Notes under the pieces: model-generated
Seen by the model: the letters and a program-made list of their open reading frames with translations, nothing else
Told to the model about the DNA's origin: nothing
Databases searched by the model: none
Assembly (NCBI RefSeq): GCF_005503695.1
Contig: NZ_SCMU01000018.1
Coordinates: 1-55,040, forward strand
Length of the DNA: 55,040 nt
Direction: 5' to 3'
Source: Sphingopyxis sp. 2PD
GTDB taxonomy: Bacteria; Pseudomonadota; Alphaproteobacteria; Sphingomonadales; Sphingomonadaceae
Position numbers and translations under genes: made by a program
Part shown: in pieces, positions 1 through 7,600 of the stretch
Layout of the letters: each line of letters opens with the position of its first letter
Numbering within the stretch: the first letter of the stretch is position 1

Positions 1-63
1 TCCATCGCCAGTGTCGCCCGCCGGTTCCGCTTCGCTCCACCTGCGGCCAACACTGGCGATGGA
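1..63. repeat. 13-bp perfect inverted repeat at the window edge
   Basis: TCCATCGCCAGTG at 1-13 is exactly repeated in inverted orientation at 51-63, with 37 bases between. It lies directly after the stop codon of the leftward gene that ends at 68, so it could act as a terminator-like structure, although no T-run follows within the window. It could also belong to a gene cut off by the window edge. Confidence 0.5.
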
Positions 64-67
64 CGCG

Positions 68-358
68 TCAATGCACTAACAATCCCAGCGGACCACTCGG
101 TGGGGGCCGGTCACTGTCGAGCAGCACATAATCACAGCCGTTGTCGCGGCCGAGCGCCAGGATCGCGGGCAGTTCCTTGGGGAGACAGCGCTGCGCTTCG
201 GGCGGTAGCGTCATCGTATGGAGGAACCAGCCATATTGCGTTGGCGCGACGCACAGCGGCCGCCTGTGCGGCGGATAGTCTGCCCAAGCGGTGAGCAGCT
301 GCCCGGTCGCGCAGCGAATATGGGCGGTGCTGAGCACAAGATATTGTCCGGTTTCCAT
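68..358 (-). CDS. DUF5983-like small protein
   Basis: A 96-residue protein of unknown biochemical role. The order VLSTAHI near the N-terminus, a central YGWF block, an LPKELPAIL segment and a final GCDYVLLDSD stretch resembles DUF5983 proteins, which occur on plasmids and integrated elements. I start at the ATG at 358 because AAGGA lies just upstream; the longer reading of this frame is arginine-rich shadow of the next gene. It is the last gene of a leftward pair with the PP-loop enzyme, 95 bases apart, so it is probably co-transcribed with it. No membrane segment or signal peptide is seen. The family assignment comes from memory of the motif order and is moderate. Confidence 0.68.
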   Translation of the reverse strand: METGQYLVLSTAHIRCATGQLLTAWADYPPHRRPLCVAPTQYGWFLHTMTLPPEAQRCLPKELPAILALGRDNGCDYVLLDSDRPPPSGPLGLLVH

Positions 359-453
359 GGCGTATTCCTTGAAGGGAGGCTCTGGTCGAGGGCAATTCAA
401 CGAACCGATTCCTGCTGTTCGATCCGCGAATTCGGATCCGCGGTGCTCGATGG

Positions 454-1431
454 TCACGCCGCGAGCCGCGTGACACCGGCGTTGAACCGGTCGATCCATT
501 CGCGGAGCGGCGGTCGCTCTTCGATCGGGATCTGCGCCGCGACTGCCTGGAATTCGACGAGGGCGACGGGTGCGCCGTTCACGATCGCGGCAATCTCGCG
601 GGGCGGCAACAGGCCGCGGTCCCGGATGAACTCGGTCATCGTACCGGGCCGCGCACGGGTGGACCGCCGCCACAGGCCTTCGACATTGATCAGGCGGGGG
701 GCCGCGCGCGCTTCCATCAGGACGATCAGGCGCAGACACCAAGCGGGCAAGGTCTGAACCTCGTGCGGCTTCATCGCGGCGCAGAAGAAGCAGCTCGACT
801 TGACGGGAACGGGAAGGCCTTCGGCCTTGATGCGAGCCGCGCATCGATGCCGGTCCCAACCCCAGTCGCGTAAGGGGTAACAATAGTCATAGCGCGGGTC
901 GACATGCCCCTCGCGGTGCGCATACCGGCGGCTGTCCGCCGGCGATGCATCGTAGCCAATGAGCTTGATCACCTTGCCGCCGCGTGCCCACGCCTGCTTC
1001 GCGGGATCCCAGCTCTCGACCCATTTATCCTGTGGCTGGATCTTCCATTTCTGACTGCAACTGTGACGCCCGAAGCTGATCGAGGGCAGGGTCGCGTTGG
1101 TGAGGCAGTTTTCGAGCAGGGAGAAATAGGGCGGCCAATGCTTGAAGCGCTTCGGGGCATAGCGGACGATCTCGTGCGCTATGCCGCGGGCATCCATCCA
1201 GCGCTGAAATATCGGGAGATAGTCATAGGTTTCCGGACGCTCGCTGCCGGTGTCGGCCGTCAGCACGAGGTCCAGGGGTCGGCCGCGCGCGATCCATTCG
1301 ATGATCATCGCCGTGCTATCGAGTCCCATGCCCCATGCGGCGATGACCGGCGGACGTGGCAGCGCAGGATCGTCCGGAAGACCCGGGTGTGGCCGGACAT
1401 CAGACGAGAGGCGGGCGAGCGCGGTAGCCAT
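454..1431 (-). CDS. PP-loop ATPase / PAPS reductase-like protein
   Basis: A 325-residue protein of the adenine nucleotide alpha-hydrolase (PP-loop) superfamily. The loop is GMGLDST near residue 34, where the family has SGGxDS. Two cysteine groups follow: the HSCSQKWK segment (about 122-129) and CFFC (about 217-220). This layout is typical of phage and plasmid PAPS-reductase-like proteins and distantly of DndC-type DNA sulfur-transfer enzymes; cysteine spacing suggests an iron-sulfur cluster or thiol transfer, which is inference. The ATG at 1431 has only a weak ribosome site, but the upstream extension has no ATG, GTG or TTG before a stop. A purine-rich element lies about 100 bases upstream. 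A role in DNA or RNA modification fits the Mom-like gene further along the same strand. The substrate cannot be told from sequence. Confidence 0.8.
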   Translation of the reverse strand: MATALARLSSDVRPHPGLPDDPALPRPPVIAAWGMGLDSTAMIIEWIARGRPLDLVLTADTGSERPETYDYLPIFQRWMDARGIAHEIVRYAPKRFKHWPPYFSLLENCLTNATLPSISFGRHSCSQKWKIQPQDKWVESWDPAKQAWARGGKVIKLIGYDASPADSRRYAHREGHVDPRYDYCYPLRDWGWDRHRCAARIKAEGLPVPVKSSCFFCAAMKPHEVQTLPAWCLRLIVLMEARAAPRLINVEGLWRRSTRARPGTMTEFIRDRGLLPPREIAAIVNGAPVALVEFQAVAAQIPIEERPPLREWIDRFNAGVTRLAA

Positions 1432-1533
1432 ATCAACGGCACCGGCAGCCGAGCGATCGCCGAAAGAAGCGGTGCGAATGTTGCGGGCGTGAAGATGTCA
1501 TCGGCGAATACCTTCCAACGATCCTCGCCGATG

Positions 1534-1553
1534 CTTCTCCCTTCCCTCCTCCG
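1534..1553 (-). repeat. Purine-rich operon-leader element, copy 1
   Basis: On the coding (minus) strand this reads as a GGAGGAGGGAAGGGAG-type purine block. It is one of nine similar blocks, all on the minus strand and all ahead of a gene or gene group of the island backbone; the consensus is about GGAGGAAAGGGGGAGxGGG. It begins soon after the stop of the 68-residue gene and lies about 100 bases before the PP-loop gene, further than the other copies. It is too far from the start codon to be the ribosome-binding site. Its function is unknown. Confidence 0.6.
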
Positions 1554-1563
1554 TATTGGCCGG

Positions 1564-1770
1564 TCAGGCGACGAGGGTCGTCAACCTTTCGCCATTGCCG
1601 GGCGGTCGCGATGAGACCCTGAAAGGCCGCAGCGTCTCTCCAGTGTTCACGATGAACTGGGCGCGACCGCTGGCGGCGCACCGCCTGACGGCAACGGCAT
1701 AGCAACGCTCGAAGGAGGCGAGTTCCGCGCGCCGCGGCGACAATCGGATCGATGGTTCAGCGTTCGCCAT
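1564..1770 (-). CDS. Small hypothetical protein, 68 aa
   Basis: A short basic protein (MANAEPSIRL...) that I do not recognise. It sits 39 bases after the start of no other gene on either strand and fills the gap between the 143-residue gene (ends 1810) and purine element 1. The start at 1770 has only a weak GGA upstream. The reading frame has a plausible amino-acid mix (central FERCYAVAVRRC, a possible short strand or helix) rather than the Arg/Ser-rich look of shadow frames, which is the main argument for it. There is no signal peptide and no known motif. It is probably the last gene of the GHKL - 143 aa - 68 aa group. Confidence 0.5.
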   Translation of the reverse strand: MANAEPSIRLSPRRAELASFERCYAVAVRRCAASGRAQFIVNTGETLRPFRVSSRPPGNGERLTTLVA

Positions 1771-1809
1771 GACAAAGTCCAGTCGAAGTGGATGAGGAGA
1801 GGCCCGCCT

Positions 1810-2241
1810 TCAGGTGCCGACGCGTTTGATCGTGAGCCGGAAGGCATCACCGTCTTCGAACACGACATGAATATGCGCGGCATCGATCCTGGAGCTGGTC
1901 GCGATGCTTGCGATATAAGCCTGCGTGCCAAATGCCTCGGAGACGATGTGCGGCGGGCGCTCGTCCGGACCGCCCCCGGCGTTCTCGCATTTGTCGATAT
2001 GCGTCTCGATCAGTTCGGAAAGGAACGCGGCCATCGTCGAAAGGCGCGTCCTCGCGGAGCCCGCGTCGCCACTCTCGGGAGGGCCGAGGTCGCGCAAGAT
2101 GGGCGCAAGAGCATCGTTGATCAGGTTCAGGAGATGCGATCTCCCCTCGGCATCCATTCCGGCGAGTAGCGAGGATGGGATCAAATTGTTGACCGCATGG
2201 GTCGCGTTGTCGACGAGATCGTCGAATTCGTCTTCCGCCAT
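1810..2241 (-). CDS. Hypothetical acidic protein, 143 aa
   Basis: An unrecognised protein beginning MAEDEFDDLVDNA. The start at 2241 is chosen because GAGGAG lies eight bases upstream; the longer frame extends into the end of the GHKL gene. Residues about 15-75 look helical and Leu-rich, with a GGGPDERPP turn, and the C-terminal 40 residues (AYIASIATSS, HIHVVFEDGDAFRLTI) look like beta strands. It starts 73 bases after the GHKL ATPase stop, which suggests co-transcription. There is no signal peptide or membrane segment. Confidence 0.65.
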   Translation of the reverse strand: MAEDEFDDLVDNATHAVNNLIPSSLLAGMDAEGRSHLLNLINDALAPILRDLGPPESGDAGSARTRLSTMAAFLSELIETHIDKCENAGGGPDERPPHIVSEAFGTQAYIASIATSSRIDAAHIHVVFEDGDAFRLTIKRVGT

Positions 2242-2314
2242 GGGAGTGACTCCTCGGGAATTGGGCCGGTCAGGTGACCACGGATCGCCCGCTCGGTTCA
2301 AGATTCCGGCATCG

Positions 2315-4000
2315 TCATGCCACAGTGGTTTCAGGGTCGGCGTCATTGGCCGCCAACGCGACCCGCACATTGCCGTGATAGGCCTCGAGCGTGAGCCGCC
2401 GCCCGATCGGGATCATCCATTGAACTTCTTCGGCGAAAACGGCGCGGATGTTCTCGGCGAGCGCTTCATCGGCTCCAAGAAGCAGTTCATTTGCAAATTT
2501 GCGGGCATCGCGTTCAAAATCGCGGTGCTGGGTGTGCCAACTATCGCTGCTACAATCCTCGTCGTAGGCAAAGCAGCAATCCTCGATCATCTGCGCAAGC
2601 GCCGCCGGCGCGATAGTGGCTCCTTCGCGAACGAAGACATGGGTTTCATCAAGACCGCTTCCGCCATTCGCACAGACCAGCATGTCGACGGGAAAGTTCA
2701 ACGTCGCGATCGGCTCGTCGGACGCGGCGCAGCGGACGACTGGAACTTCGAGCGTGATCATAGGAACGCGGCCAGACAATGTGTCCGAGCAAATCACATC
2801 GCCGTCGGCGTAGTGAATCTGACGCCCGTCAATCTCGGTCGCAAAGGACAGGCCCGTGACGCGGGGAAGGTCATCATACCATTTGTAGCCCGCGAACGCG
2901 TCCTCGGCGCGGACGGCACGAAAGCCGAGCCTCTCTTCGGTCAGCAGCGATGCCGCGCATTGCTCGATATCGGCGTCATGATCGGGAATCAGGATCATCG
3001 GGACGGCCTCGATGCGGGCGCCCTCGGCGCCGCCACGATCGTCCGCCGTGCGTGGGCACCATTCGGAGAGCCAGGCACTGGCTTCGGGAAGTTCGATGCC
3101 GAGATCGGCTGCGCGCTGCCAGTTCTGGAATGAAAGTCGGTGGCTGCTCTCGGTTGCAATGGTTCGATAAATGGTGGCCTGAACGGCTACCCGCAGCGAA
3201 GCGAGCGCGGCATTATCGACCATTTCCTTGCGCGCAGGGAGCACGAGCTGCAACGATGGCGCGTCGACGATGTCGATCCGGGCCGTCCAGGGATACGAAC
3301 CATCGACCTCTTTGACCGACGGCAAGCGGCAGGCGACCTTGACCCCGTGAAAGTTGATCCGCGGTTCAGTCGCGAGATCATAATTCGCGCGGAAGATGCC
3401 GATCCGGCAACCGTTCCATTCCTCGACCCGATGGGCCCCTTCGAGGAAATCCTCACGCGGCAGCAGTGCGCCGTGGAAGTGGACAGGCAGGGGGAAATGC
3501 TTGGCAGCGGCCTCGATCTGGCCCCGAAGATTGCAGAGCCATTCCTTGGGCATGGCGATGATGATCTCTGTGCCCGCCCGGATGCGACAGTTTTCGACAG
3601 CCAGGGGCTGCGCTCCTTCCCAGCCGTCCGCGGGGATGGTCATTGTCCAGCCCTCGTCTGCGACCCGCGAGAAGGACCGCACGGTCACGGTCCTGCCGGC
3701 CAGGCTGAACACACCCATGCCGGCCGGGTCCTCGCGCTGCGCGATCTCGTCGCTCCAGCCAGAGCGCCCAAGCGTGACGAAGGAAGCAGGGTCGTCGATA
3801 CCGCGGCCATCGTCGGCGATGTGAAGGCTCGAGCTGCCCTCGTGGTCGCCCAGATGAACGTCGATCCGTCCGGCGCCCGCGCGGCGGGCATTCTGGAACA
3901 GCTCGTTGAGAACGTCGGTGATCGTCCCATTGAACAGGCGCGATACCTTCGTGATGAGTTCATCGCCGACCGATGGCCGAATCTCGCGGGGAAGCGTCAT
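2315..4000 (-). CDS. GHKL-type ATPase, 561 aa
   Basis: A cytosolic ATP-binding protein of the GHKL (gyrase/Hsp90/histidine kinase/MutL) superfamily. The N-box NELFQNARRAG is at residues 32-42, with Asn37 as the expected magnesium ligand. The G1 box DDGRGI is at 63-68 and the G2 box DPAGMGVFSL at 91-100. No HisKA, receiver or membrane segments are seen, so it is not a sensor kinase; the overall plan is nearer to Hsp90/MutL-like ATPases of unknown client found on mobile elements. The C-terminal two thirds are unrecognised and include a Cys-rich stretch. The ATG at 4000 follows GGAGATCCTGTC. Purine element 2 lies 46 bases upstream, and the 143-residue gene follows. It could serve in DNA handling or defence, but nothing in the sequence decides. 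Confidence 0.8.
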   Translation of the reverse strand: MTLPREIRPSVGDELITKVSRLFNGTITDVLNELFQNARRAGAGRIDVHLGDHEGSSSLHIADDGRGIDDPASFVTLGRSGWSDEIAQREDPAGMGVFSLAGRTVTVRSFSRVADEGWTMTIPADGWEGAQPLAVENCRIRAGTEIIIAMPKEWLCNLRGQIEAAAKHFPLPVHFHGALLPREDFLEGAHRVEEWNGCRIGIFRANYDLATEPRINFHGVKVACRLPSVKEVDGSYPWTARIDIVDAPSLQLVLPARKEMVDNAALASLRVAVQATIYRTIATESSHRLSFQNWQRAADLGIELPEASAWLSEWCPRTADDRGGAEGARIEAVPMILIPDHDADIEQCAASLLTEERLGFRAVRAEDAFAGYKWYDDLPRVTGLSFATEIDGRQIHYADGDVICSDTLSGRVPMITLEVPVVRCAASDEPIATLNFPVDMLVCANGGSGLDETHVFVREGATIAPAALAQMIEDCCFAYDEDCSSDSWHTQHRDFERDARKFANELLLGADEALAENIRAVFAEEVQWMIPIGRRLTLEAYHGNVRVALAANDADPETTVA

Positions 4001-4046
4001 GACAGGATCTCCGGTTGCCGGGCAACATCATTGCTGCCGCACCGCC

Positions 4047-4065
4047 CCGCTCCCCCTTTCCTCCT
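4047..4065 (-). repeat. Purine-rich operon-leader element, copy 2
   Basis: Minus-strand AGGAGGAAAGGGGGAGCGG, 46 bases before the GHKL start at 4000. Between the preceding gene (stop at 4111) and this block is a GC-rich stretch with self-complementary GGGCCC words that could fold into a hairpin. Confidence 0.65.
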
Positions 4066-4110
4066 AGCCCAGGGGAAGCGGGCGCATGGGCCCGTCATCA
4101 GGGGCCCCGC

Positions 4111-4593
4111 TTATCGGCTTCGGCGAATGGCTCGCTCAGCCTCGGTTTCGACATAGACCTGTTGTGAGCGACCGCGGCGGCGCTTGCGGATGCGGCCATC
4201 GACATGGGCCTCGGCCCAGCGCCGCGCCTCGGCGGCGCGCATGCCCATCGCGCATTCGTCGGCTTGCTCGAAGATCGTGTAGGCAAGCGCATATTGCTCG
4301 CGCTCGGGAAGAGCGAGCAGGGCCGAAGCGACCGGCAGAAGCCCCTCGTAGAATTCGAGAACATGGCGGCCGCCGCCATGGTGCATCAATATGGCGAGGC
4401 GGCCCTTCTTGCCGATGCCGGTCGGCCTTGCGATCATCACATTGTGCGAGGCATAGGTGACGCCGGCGCTGCAGCCGTCGGGTTCCGTCGGATAGTAGAC
4501 GCGATCATCGCGCGCCGGCAGTGGGTGGGCGATGATATCGTAGCCGTCGAACGTTTCGACCTTTCGTATGTGATTATGTCCGATAACGCTCAT
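4111..4593 (-). CDS. Hypothetical protein, 160 aa
   Basis: An unrecognised cytosolic protein beginning MSVIGHNHIRKVETFDGYDI. I start at 4593 because AAAGGGTC lies upstream; the longer frame adds 23 residues that lack a ribosome site. The N-terminal half looks like mixed beta structure and contains HHGGGRHVLEFYEGL near residues 72-86. The second half is helical and ends in a very basic tail (RKRRRGR) that could bind nucleic acid. It is the last gene of a three-gene run (214 - 153 - 160 aa) with gaps of 11 and 68 bases. Confidence 0.62.
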   Translation of the reverse strand: MSVIGHNHIRKVETFDGYDIIAHPLPARDDRVYYPTEPDGCSAGVTYASHNVMIARPTGIGKKGRLAILMHHGGGRHVLEFYEGLLPVASALLALPEREQYALAYTIFEQADECAMGMRAAEARRWAEAHVDGRIRKRRRGRSQQVYVETEAERAIRRSR

Positions 4594-4661
4594 TTCAGAC
4601 CCTTTCTTTTTGGGTGGCTTCAGGACGAGGTTGCAGGTTTCGTGGACTCGGCCGACCGACA

Positions 4662-5123
4662 TCAGGCGGCGCGTAAATTGTCGCCCTGACGCAGACCGAG
4701 GTCGAAGGCCGTGAGAATGTCGAGGTTGGCCTCAAGGCGATCGAACGCGGCCGTGAGGTCCGCGATTTGGATCCAGACGCACGCATCGCCTGGGTCATGG
4801 TCGAGCTCGAATACGATCGGCACCGAGTCCGCTGTCATCTCGGGGAAGATCGAGCGGATGATCAGCAATTCGATCCTGCGGCTGAGCGCCCCGATGCGCG
4901 GCGCGAGGGCCGCACGTTCGACGGGGCTCATCATCAAATAGCGCTCGGGCGCTACGATGGGCGCCATGCGAACACATGCGATCCGCCCCGCAATCTTGGG
5001 CGCAGCGGACGCACCGCCGATCATGCGTCGTTCTGCCGCGACGCCGTCGGCGGGGACCAGGACGCGGTAGATATAATGGGGCGGCGTCCCCGCGAGGCGG
5101 GAACGGGAGACAATGATTTCCAT
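4662..5123 (-). CDS. Hypothetical protein, 153 aa
   Basis: An unrecognised protein starting MEIIVSRSRLAG. The start at 5123 follows TGAGGAGCAAATCG, a good ribosome site, and lies 11 bases after the stop of the 214-residue gene, so the two are very likely translated from one message. The N-terminus has the beta-strand pattern HYIYRVLVPADG; the middle is helical; the end DLTAAFDRLEANLDILTAFDLG suggests an amphipathic helix. No catalytic motif is recognisable. Confidence 0.62.
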   Translation of the reverse strand: MEIIVSRSRLAGTPPHYIYRVLVPADGVAAERRMIGGASAAPKIAGRIACVRMAPIVAPERYLMMSPVERAALAPRIGALSRRIELLIIRSIFPEMTADSVPIVFELDHDPGDACVWIQIADLTAAFDRLEANLDILTAFDLGLRQGDNLRAA

Positions 5124-5134
5124 CGATTTGCTCC

Positions 5135-5779
5135 TCAGGCAACGAGCCGCAGGGGCGGCGATCCGGGGTTGGGGAGATGGAGGTCGCGGCGGATGCGCGC
5201 CGCCAGGCGATCGGGCTCGAGCAGTTCGCCAATGGCGGCCCAATGATTGCGGTCGCCGCAATAGTCTCGTCGACCTGCGACACGGCGAAACATCACCTCG
5301 CGGCCGGACCCGATGCCGAGGCCGAGCTGGACATAGATGCCTTCGCCATGAAGGACGATCTCGCCGCTGACCGCGATGCCGCCCTTGTTCGAGCGCAGGT
5401 CGTAGCTTCCGTCGGCGAGGCAAAGCGCGTCGGCGAGGCGCTTCAGCGCCTTCCGGCCATCGCTATGGAAGAGCTTCTTGGCCTGCTCGTCATAGCTGAC
5501 GCCCTTTTGCGCGAGCACCGCGAGGGCGGATTTGCCTCGCATGTCGGCAATCCGGTCCATGCAGGCGCGGCGAAGCAGACTGTCACCCTCGCCCAAGTCT
5601 CTCGCGATGGCGCCGAGATGGCGTGCCAGCAAAATCACGGCGGGATCGAGATCGTCGGACTTGCCCGCGTTCCGGCAATCCGTGATCGCGGCGGTCAGCG
5701 CGTGGAGACAGGCGGGAAGCGTCGACAGCCCCGAGGGATCGAGCGCTTGCTGAAATCGGAACGCGATATCGTAAGCCAT
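5135..5779 (-). CDS. Hypothetical protein, 214 aa
   Basis: An unrecognised cytosolic protein starting MAYDIAFRFQQALD. The start at 5779 is preceded by GGCAGGAGCC at good spacing; the ten extra codons in the longer frame overlap the leader. The N-terminal 90 residues are helical, followed by a segment FHSDGRKALKRLADAL and then a beta-rich C-terminal part with GLGIGSGREVMFRRV and a Cys (DYCGDRNHW). Purine element 3 lies 44 bases upstream. It heads the 214 - 153 - 160 aa run. Confidence 0.65.
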   Translation of the reverse strand: MAYDIAFRFQQALDPSGLSTLPACLHALTAAITDCRNAGKSDDLDPAVILLARHLGAIARDLGEGDSLLRRACMDRIADMRGKSALAVLAQKGVSYDEQAKKLFHSDGRKALKRLADALCLADGSYDLRSNKGGIAVSGEIVLHGEGIYVQLGLGIGSGREVMFRRVAGRRDYCGDRNHWAAIGELLEPDRLAARIRRDLHLPNPGSPPLRLVA

Positions 5780-5823
5780 GGGATAGGCTCCTGCCTTCGG
5801 GCGCCCCATCGCGCCCGCCCCTG

Positions 5824-5843
5824 CCCATCCCCCTCTCCTCCGG
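5824..5843 (-). repeat. Purine-rich operon-leader element, copy 3
   Basis: Minus-strand CCGGAGGAGAGGGGGATGGG, starting three bases after the stop codon of the 89-residue gene and ending 44 bases before the next start (5779). It is followed by a possible hairpin with GGGCGC/GCGCCC arms and then the ribosome site. Confidence 0.65.
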
Positions 5844-5845
5844 CT

Positions 5846-6115
5846 TCAGTCGGCCAGTTGCGGTTCGCAATTATCGATTAGCTCGGCACAGCAATCCTCG
5901 ATCTGGACGCCCAGCGGGCTCGGGCCGGGATCGAAGATCATCTTGAGGCATGCGCAGATATCGGGCTGGCCCTGTGTCCCGCACATCAGTTCAAAATCGG
6001 ACTGATCGGCGGTTCCGCTCGTCTGCGCATAGGCGGCAAAGGCCGATTGCCGCATGATTTGCTCGTCCCACACATCGACATAGAGCGTCACGCTCGCGCT
6101 GGTGATGCCGGTCAC
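5846..6115 (-). CDS. Hypothetical Cys-rich protein, 89 aa, GTG start
   Basis: The only credible initiation is a GTG at 6115 whose last two bases and the next A form the TGA of the upstream gene (GTGA overlap), a classic translational-coupling arrangement. The 89-residue product has six cysteines, among them PDICACL and EDCCAELIDNC, and would be acidic. The cysteines suggest metal binding, but there is no family I recognise. It closes the 158 - 180 - 89 aa run. A longer upstream reading of this frame is Arg/His-rich shadow of the 180-residue gene. Confidence 0.6.
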   Translation of the reverse strand: MTGITSASVTLYVDVWDEQIMRQSAFAAYAQTSGTADQSDFELMCGTQGQPDICACLKMIFDPGPSPLGVQIEDCCAELIDNCEPQLAD

Positions 6116-6654
6116 GTCCTCAATCCCGGGCGGACCGATCGCAGCGTTTCGTCCATCATCTCGCGGGTCGAGGTGCCGAGAATCTCCGTGCCGGTGATGA
6201 CGAAATATCCGCCGCCATGCTGGCCCGGCCTGAACTTGTCGCAGGTAGACGCCCACTCGAAACCGAAGGGAAGCGCGCTTTTGCAGACCTTTTGGATCAG
6301 CGATGCGAGCGCCTCAACATCGGCTTCATGTCCGCGAATGAACGCGACGCGGCCCGTATCGTCGCGATTGTCGTCGATCGTGATGTCCGCATCGAATGAG
6401 GGAATATCAGGATAGGGCCAGAGTTCGAGGAAGGATGCGAACGGATCTTCTTCGTGATCTTGCTTGGGGAAGAATTTGCTGAAGGCATCGCTGCAGGCGG
6501 CGTAGAGCGACGCGAGCGCCGCCATCTCCCCGCTCGGTGTTCCCTCGAAATCGCCGGACAGTTTCTCGGCGACAAGAAAGCATTCCTCGAGCAGCGATGC
6601 TTCTTCGGGCGTGACGGGCACATTGAAGGCCGTCTCGACATAGTTGTTGGCCAT
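6112..6654 (-). CDS. Hypothetical acidic protein, 180 aa
   Basis: An unrecognised protein starting MANNYVETAFNVPVTPEE, preceded by AAGGAATCCGAAC. It is strongly acidic in the middle (DHEEDPFASFLELWPYPD, DADITIDDNRDD), followed by FIRGHEADVEALASLIQ and a C-terminal GQHGGGYFVIT strand-turn. It overlaps the following 89-residue gene by four bases, and its start lies 31 bases after the stop of the 158-residue gene. Acidity and small size recall DNA-mimic anti-restriction proteins, but that is only a general resemblance. Confidence 0.65.
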   Translation of the reverse strand: MANNYVETAFNVPVTPEEASLLEECFLVAEKLSGDFEGTPSGEMAALASLYAACSDAFSKFFPKQDHEEDPFASFLELWPYPDIPSFDADITIDDNRDDTGRVAFIRGHEADVEALASLIQKVCKSALPFGFEWASTCDKFRPGQHGGGYFVITGTEILGTSTREMMDETLRSVRPGLRT

Positions 6655-6685
6655 GTTCGGATTCCTTGGCGTTCGTGCTGGTCGC

Positions 6686-7162
6686 TCATTTCTGCGATAG
6701 GTGGATGTCCAGGGCCTGGCGGAGCAGGTCGTCGCGCGCGCCATTGACGATGATCGCATCGGGATTGGTCGCCAGGACCGCACTGATGATCGTGTCGGCC
6801 GGGCGCTTACGCAGCGGGTACTGGAAGATCTGACCACGCTCGATCGTAACGACAAAGGTGCGCATCAGCCGCTTCAATCGGCGGCGTTCGAGTTCGCGGG
6901 CAAGGAGATCGCCGACTTCGACCTCGAGGTCATGATCGTAGGTGAACTTGCCGAAGGACTGCTGCGGCCGGTTCGCGACCAGCCATTGGTTGACTTCCAT
7001 CTCGGTCCAGCGGCCGACCTTATGGAAGAAGTCAGCGCCGCCCGTCCCTTGGTTGCGGGCATGGAAGGCCAGTTCGCCATCGATATAGACGTCGGCCGTG
7101 TAGGCGCTGGTTTCCTGCGACAGCGCAGCATTATAGGTGATGCGGCGAAGTTCGATTTTCAT
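6686..7162 (-). CDS. Hypothetical protein, 158 aa
   Basis: Starts MKIELRRITYNAALSQET after an excellent TCAGGAGG ribosome site. The N-terminal 50 residues (TADVYIDGELAFHARNQGTGGAD) have the beta-hairpin look of small plasmid-borne proteins I have seen but cannot name. The middle is helical and basic (LARELERRRLKRLM), and the end contains ILATNPDAIIVNG-like strands. It heads a coupled trio with the 180- and 89-residue genes. Purine element 4 is 36 bases upstream. Confidence 0.65.
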   Translation of the reverse strand: MKIELRRITYNAALSQETSAYTADVYIDGELAFHARNQGTGGADFFHKVGRWTEMEVNQWLVANRPQQSFGKFTYDHDLEVEVGDLLARELERRRLKRLMRTFVVTIERGQIFQYPLRKRPADTIISAVLATNPDAIIVNGARDDLLRQALDIHLSQK

Positions 7163-7198
7163 GGGTAGTATACCTCCTGAGTTGGACGATCACCCGAG

Positions 7199-7216
7199 CC
7201 CCTCTCCCTCTTCTCC
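7199..7216 (-). repeat. Purine-rich operon-leader element, copy 4
   Basis: Minus-strand GGAGAAGAGGGAGAGGGG, 36 bases before the start at 7162. Just before it on the same strand is a possible hairpin with CAGCGACC and GGTCGCTG arms, eight perfect pairs. Confidence 0.6.
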
Positions 7217-7301
7217 ATGCAGCGACCACGATGGCTGCGCTGTCGGTCGCTGTTTGTCGGGAATTTCAGGCCGTGCTGGAGTATCGAGCCTGGGCTCAAT
7301 T

Positions 7302-7538
7302 CTATGTGCGGAGAGTCGCTGTTCGATCGTACAGGTCGAGGAGAATTCCCAACCCCGCGGCTTCCGTATAGGTGAGATCGCGATGGCCATCCGCATCGAG
7401 GCCGCTTGCCAGCTCGATGACAGGGTGAACCGAGATAATTTGCCCTGAGGGAAGCCGAAACTGGTTCTCGATGCCGGGTGAGGGAGTGGTGCCGTCAGGC
7501 ACGTCCATCCGACCTTGAATCTGGAAAATGATGTGCAT
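7302..7538 (-). CDS. Small hypothetical protein, 78 aa
   Basis: Starts MHIIFQIQGRMDV after CGGAGAAAGCTC, a reasonable ribosome site; the longer frame is shadow of the Mom-like gene. The protein is mostly beta in appearance at the front (PSGQIISVHPVIEL) and helical at the end (LTYTEAAGLGILLDLYD). It lies 62 bases downstream of the Mom-like gene and is probably the last gene of the DUF932 - 129 aa - Mom-like group. Function is unknown. Confidence 0.6.
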   Translation of the reverse strand: MHIIFQIQGRMDVPDGTTPSPGIENQFRLPSGQIISVHPVIELASGLDADGHRDLTYTEAAGLGILLDLYDRTATLRT

Positions 7539-7600
7539 GAGCTTTCTCCGTGAACGAGTAGATTTGGGCAGTCGTCGCCGCCGATCACTGAAAGGACCGC

